From Psychrobacter namhaensis (GTDB lineage: Bacteria; Pseudomonadota; Gammaproteobacteria; Pseudomonadales; Moraxellaceae), in the NCBI RefSeq assembly GCF_016107545.1, contig NZ_JABASS010000009.1:43709-107708 (forward strand): a stretch of 64,000 nt of DNA, read 5' to 3'. The notes under the pieces were generated by a model that saw only the letters and a list, made by a program, of their open reading frames with translations, was not told where the DNA came from and ran no database searches. How positions within the stretch are numbered: position 1 is the stretch's first letter; every line of letters starts with the position of its first letter. This document shows positions 63,885 to 64,000 of the stretch, one piece after another. Made by a program: the position numbers and the translations under genes.

Positions 63885-64000
63885 AAGAATAATTCACGGC
63901 TAAATAATATGTCTTTTTTCAACCCTTTAAGTTTTTTACTAATACTGAGCTATGCTGAAGAAACCGTACAAGTAAACTTGGTAAACTAACGACTCAACGA

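Noticed and set aside
1..64000. CRISPR arrays, rRNA genes, insertion sequences
   Set aside because: Looked for regularly spaced repeats, rRNA-like stretches and transposase motifs with terminal inverted repeats; none seen.

Overview
The window looks like a chromosomal segment of a gammaproteobacterium of the Moraxellaceae, most likely Psychrobacter or a close relative. This rests on protein character recognised by eye (Acinetobacter-like CatM/BenM, BenK, BenE and catechol-branch enzymes), moderate GC, Fur-box density and the tRNA style. It was not tested by any search.

Layout. Positions 1-2046 hold the end of a beta-oxidation alpha-subunit gene followed by a CaiB-type CoA-transferase/racemase. 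Positions 2111-8168 (minus) hold a tight six-gene operon: otsB, otsA, acyl-CoA dehydrogenase-like, PIG-L deacetylase, NodS-like methyltransferase and GT2 glycosyltransferase. Positions 8728-9987 encode a YeeE/YedE transporter. Positions 10.3-12.4 kb are accessory: an orphan NADAR protein of the DarT1-antitoxin type and an acidic orphan, lying off the 3' end of a tRNA-Gly(GCC) gene. Positions 12.6-18.6 kb are housekeeping-like: 2-oxoacid decarboxylase, GlpM, CvrA-type K+/H+ antiporter, DUF2058 and a tandem universal stress protein.

Positions 18.7-29.5 kb are an iron/siderophore region: two TonB-dependent receptors, two siderophore-interacting reductases, a PepSY membrane protein and a cyclic-peptide-export-type ABC protein. 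Fur-like boxes precede three of its transcription units. Positions 29.8-33.8 kb are a coupled four-gene operon of unknown purpose (flavin monooxygenase, BASS transporter, two SDR proteins), followed by a GST. Positions 34.7-49.2 kb carry a complete benzoate route: BenK and BenE uptake, BenABCD to catechol, CatABC to the enol-lactone, and PcaDIJF to succinyl-CoA plus acetyl-CoA. Twelve of these genes run in one direction as catBCA-benABCDE-pcaIJFD. A divergent CatM/BenM-type LysR gene and ATAC-N7-GTAT boxes lie before both catB and benK.

Positions 49.4-52.9 kb hold a LysR gene divergent from DoxX, glutathionyl-hydroquinone reductase and an extradiol dioxygenase, resembling the E. coli yhaJ/yqjFG quinone-response module. 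Positions 53.0-59.5 kb hold a third siderophore receptor and a Fhu-type ABC importer. A cytosolic-carboxypeptidase-like M14 gene follows. At 61258-61271 there is a bare 14-nt tRNA 3' end with its terminator but no tRNA body. I read this as the boundary of a genomic island. The AT-rich sequence beyond it holds two unrecognised proteins and a DarG/TARG1-like macrodomain protein, and runs out of the window.

The best candidates for undescribed biology are the otsBA-linked PIG-L/NodS/GT2 operon, the tRNA-bounded island with the macrodomain gene, the orphan NADAR gene, and the FMO-BASS-SDR-SDR operon.
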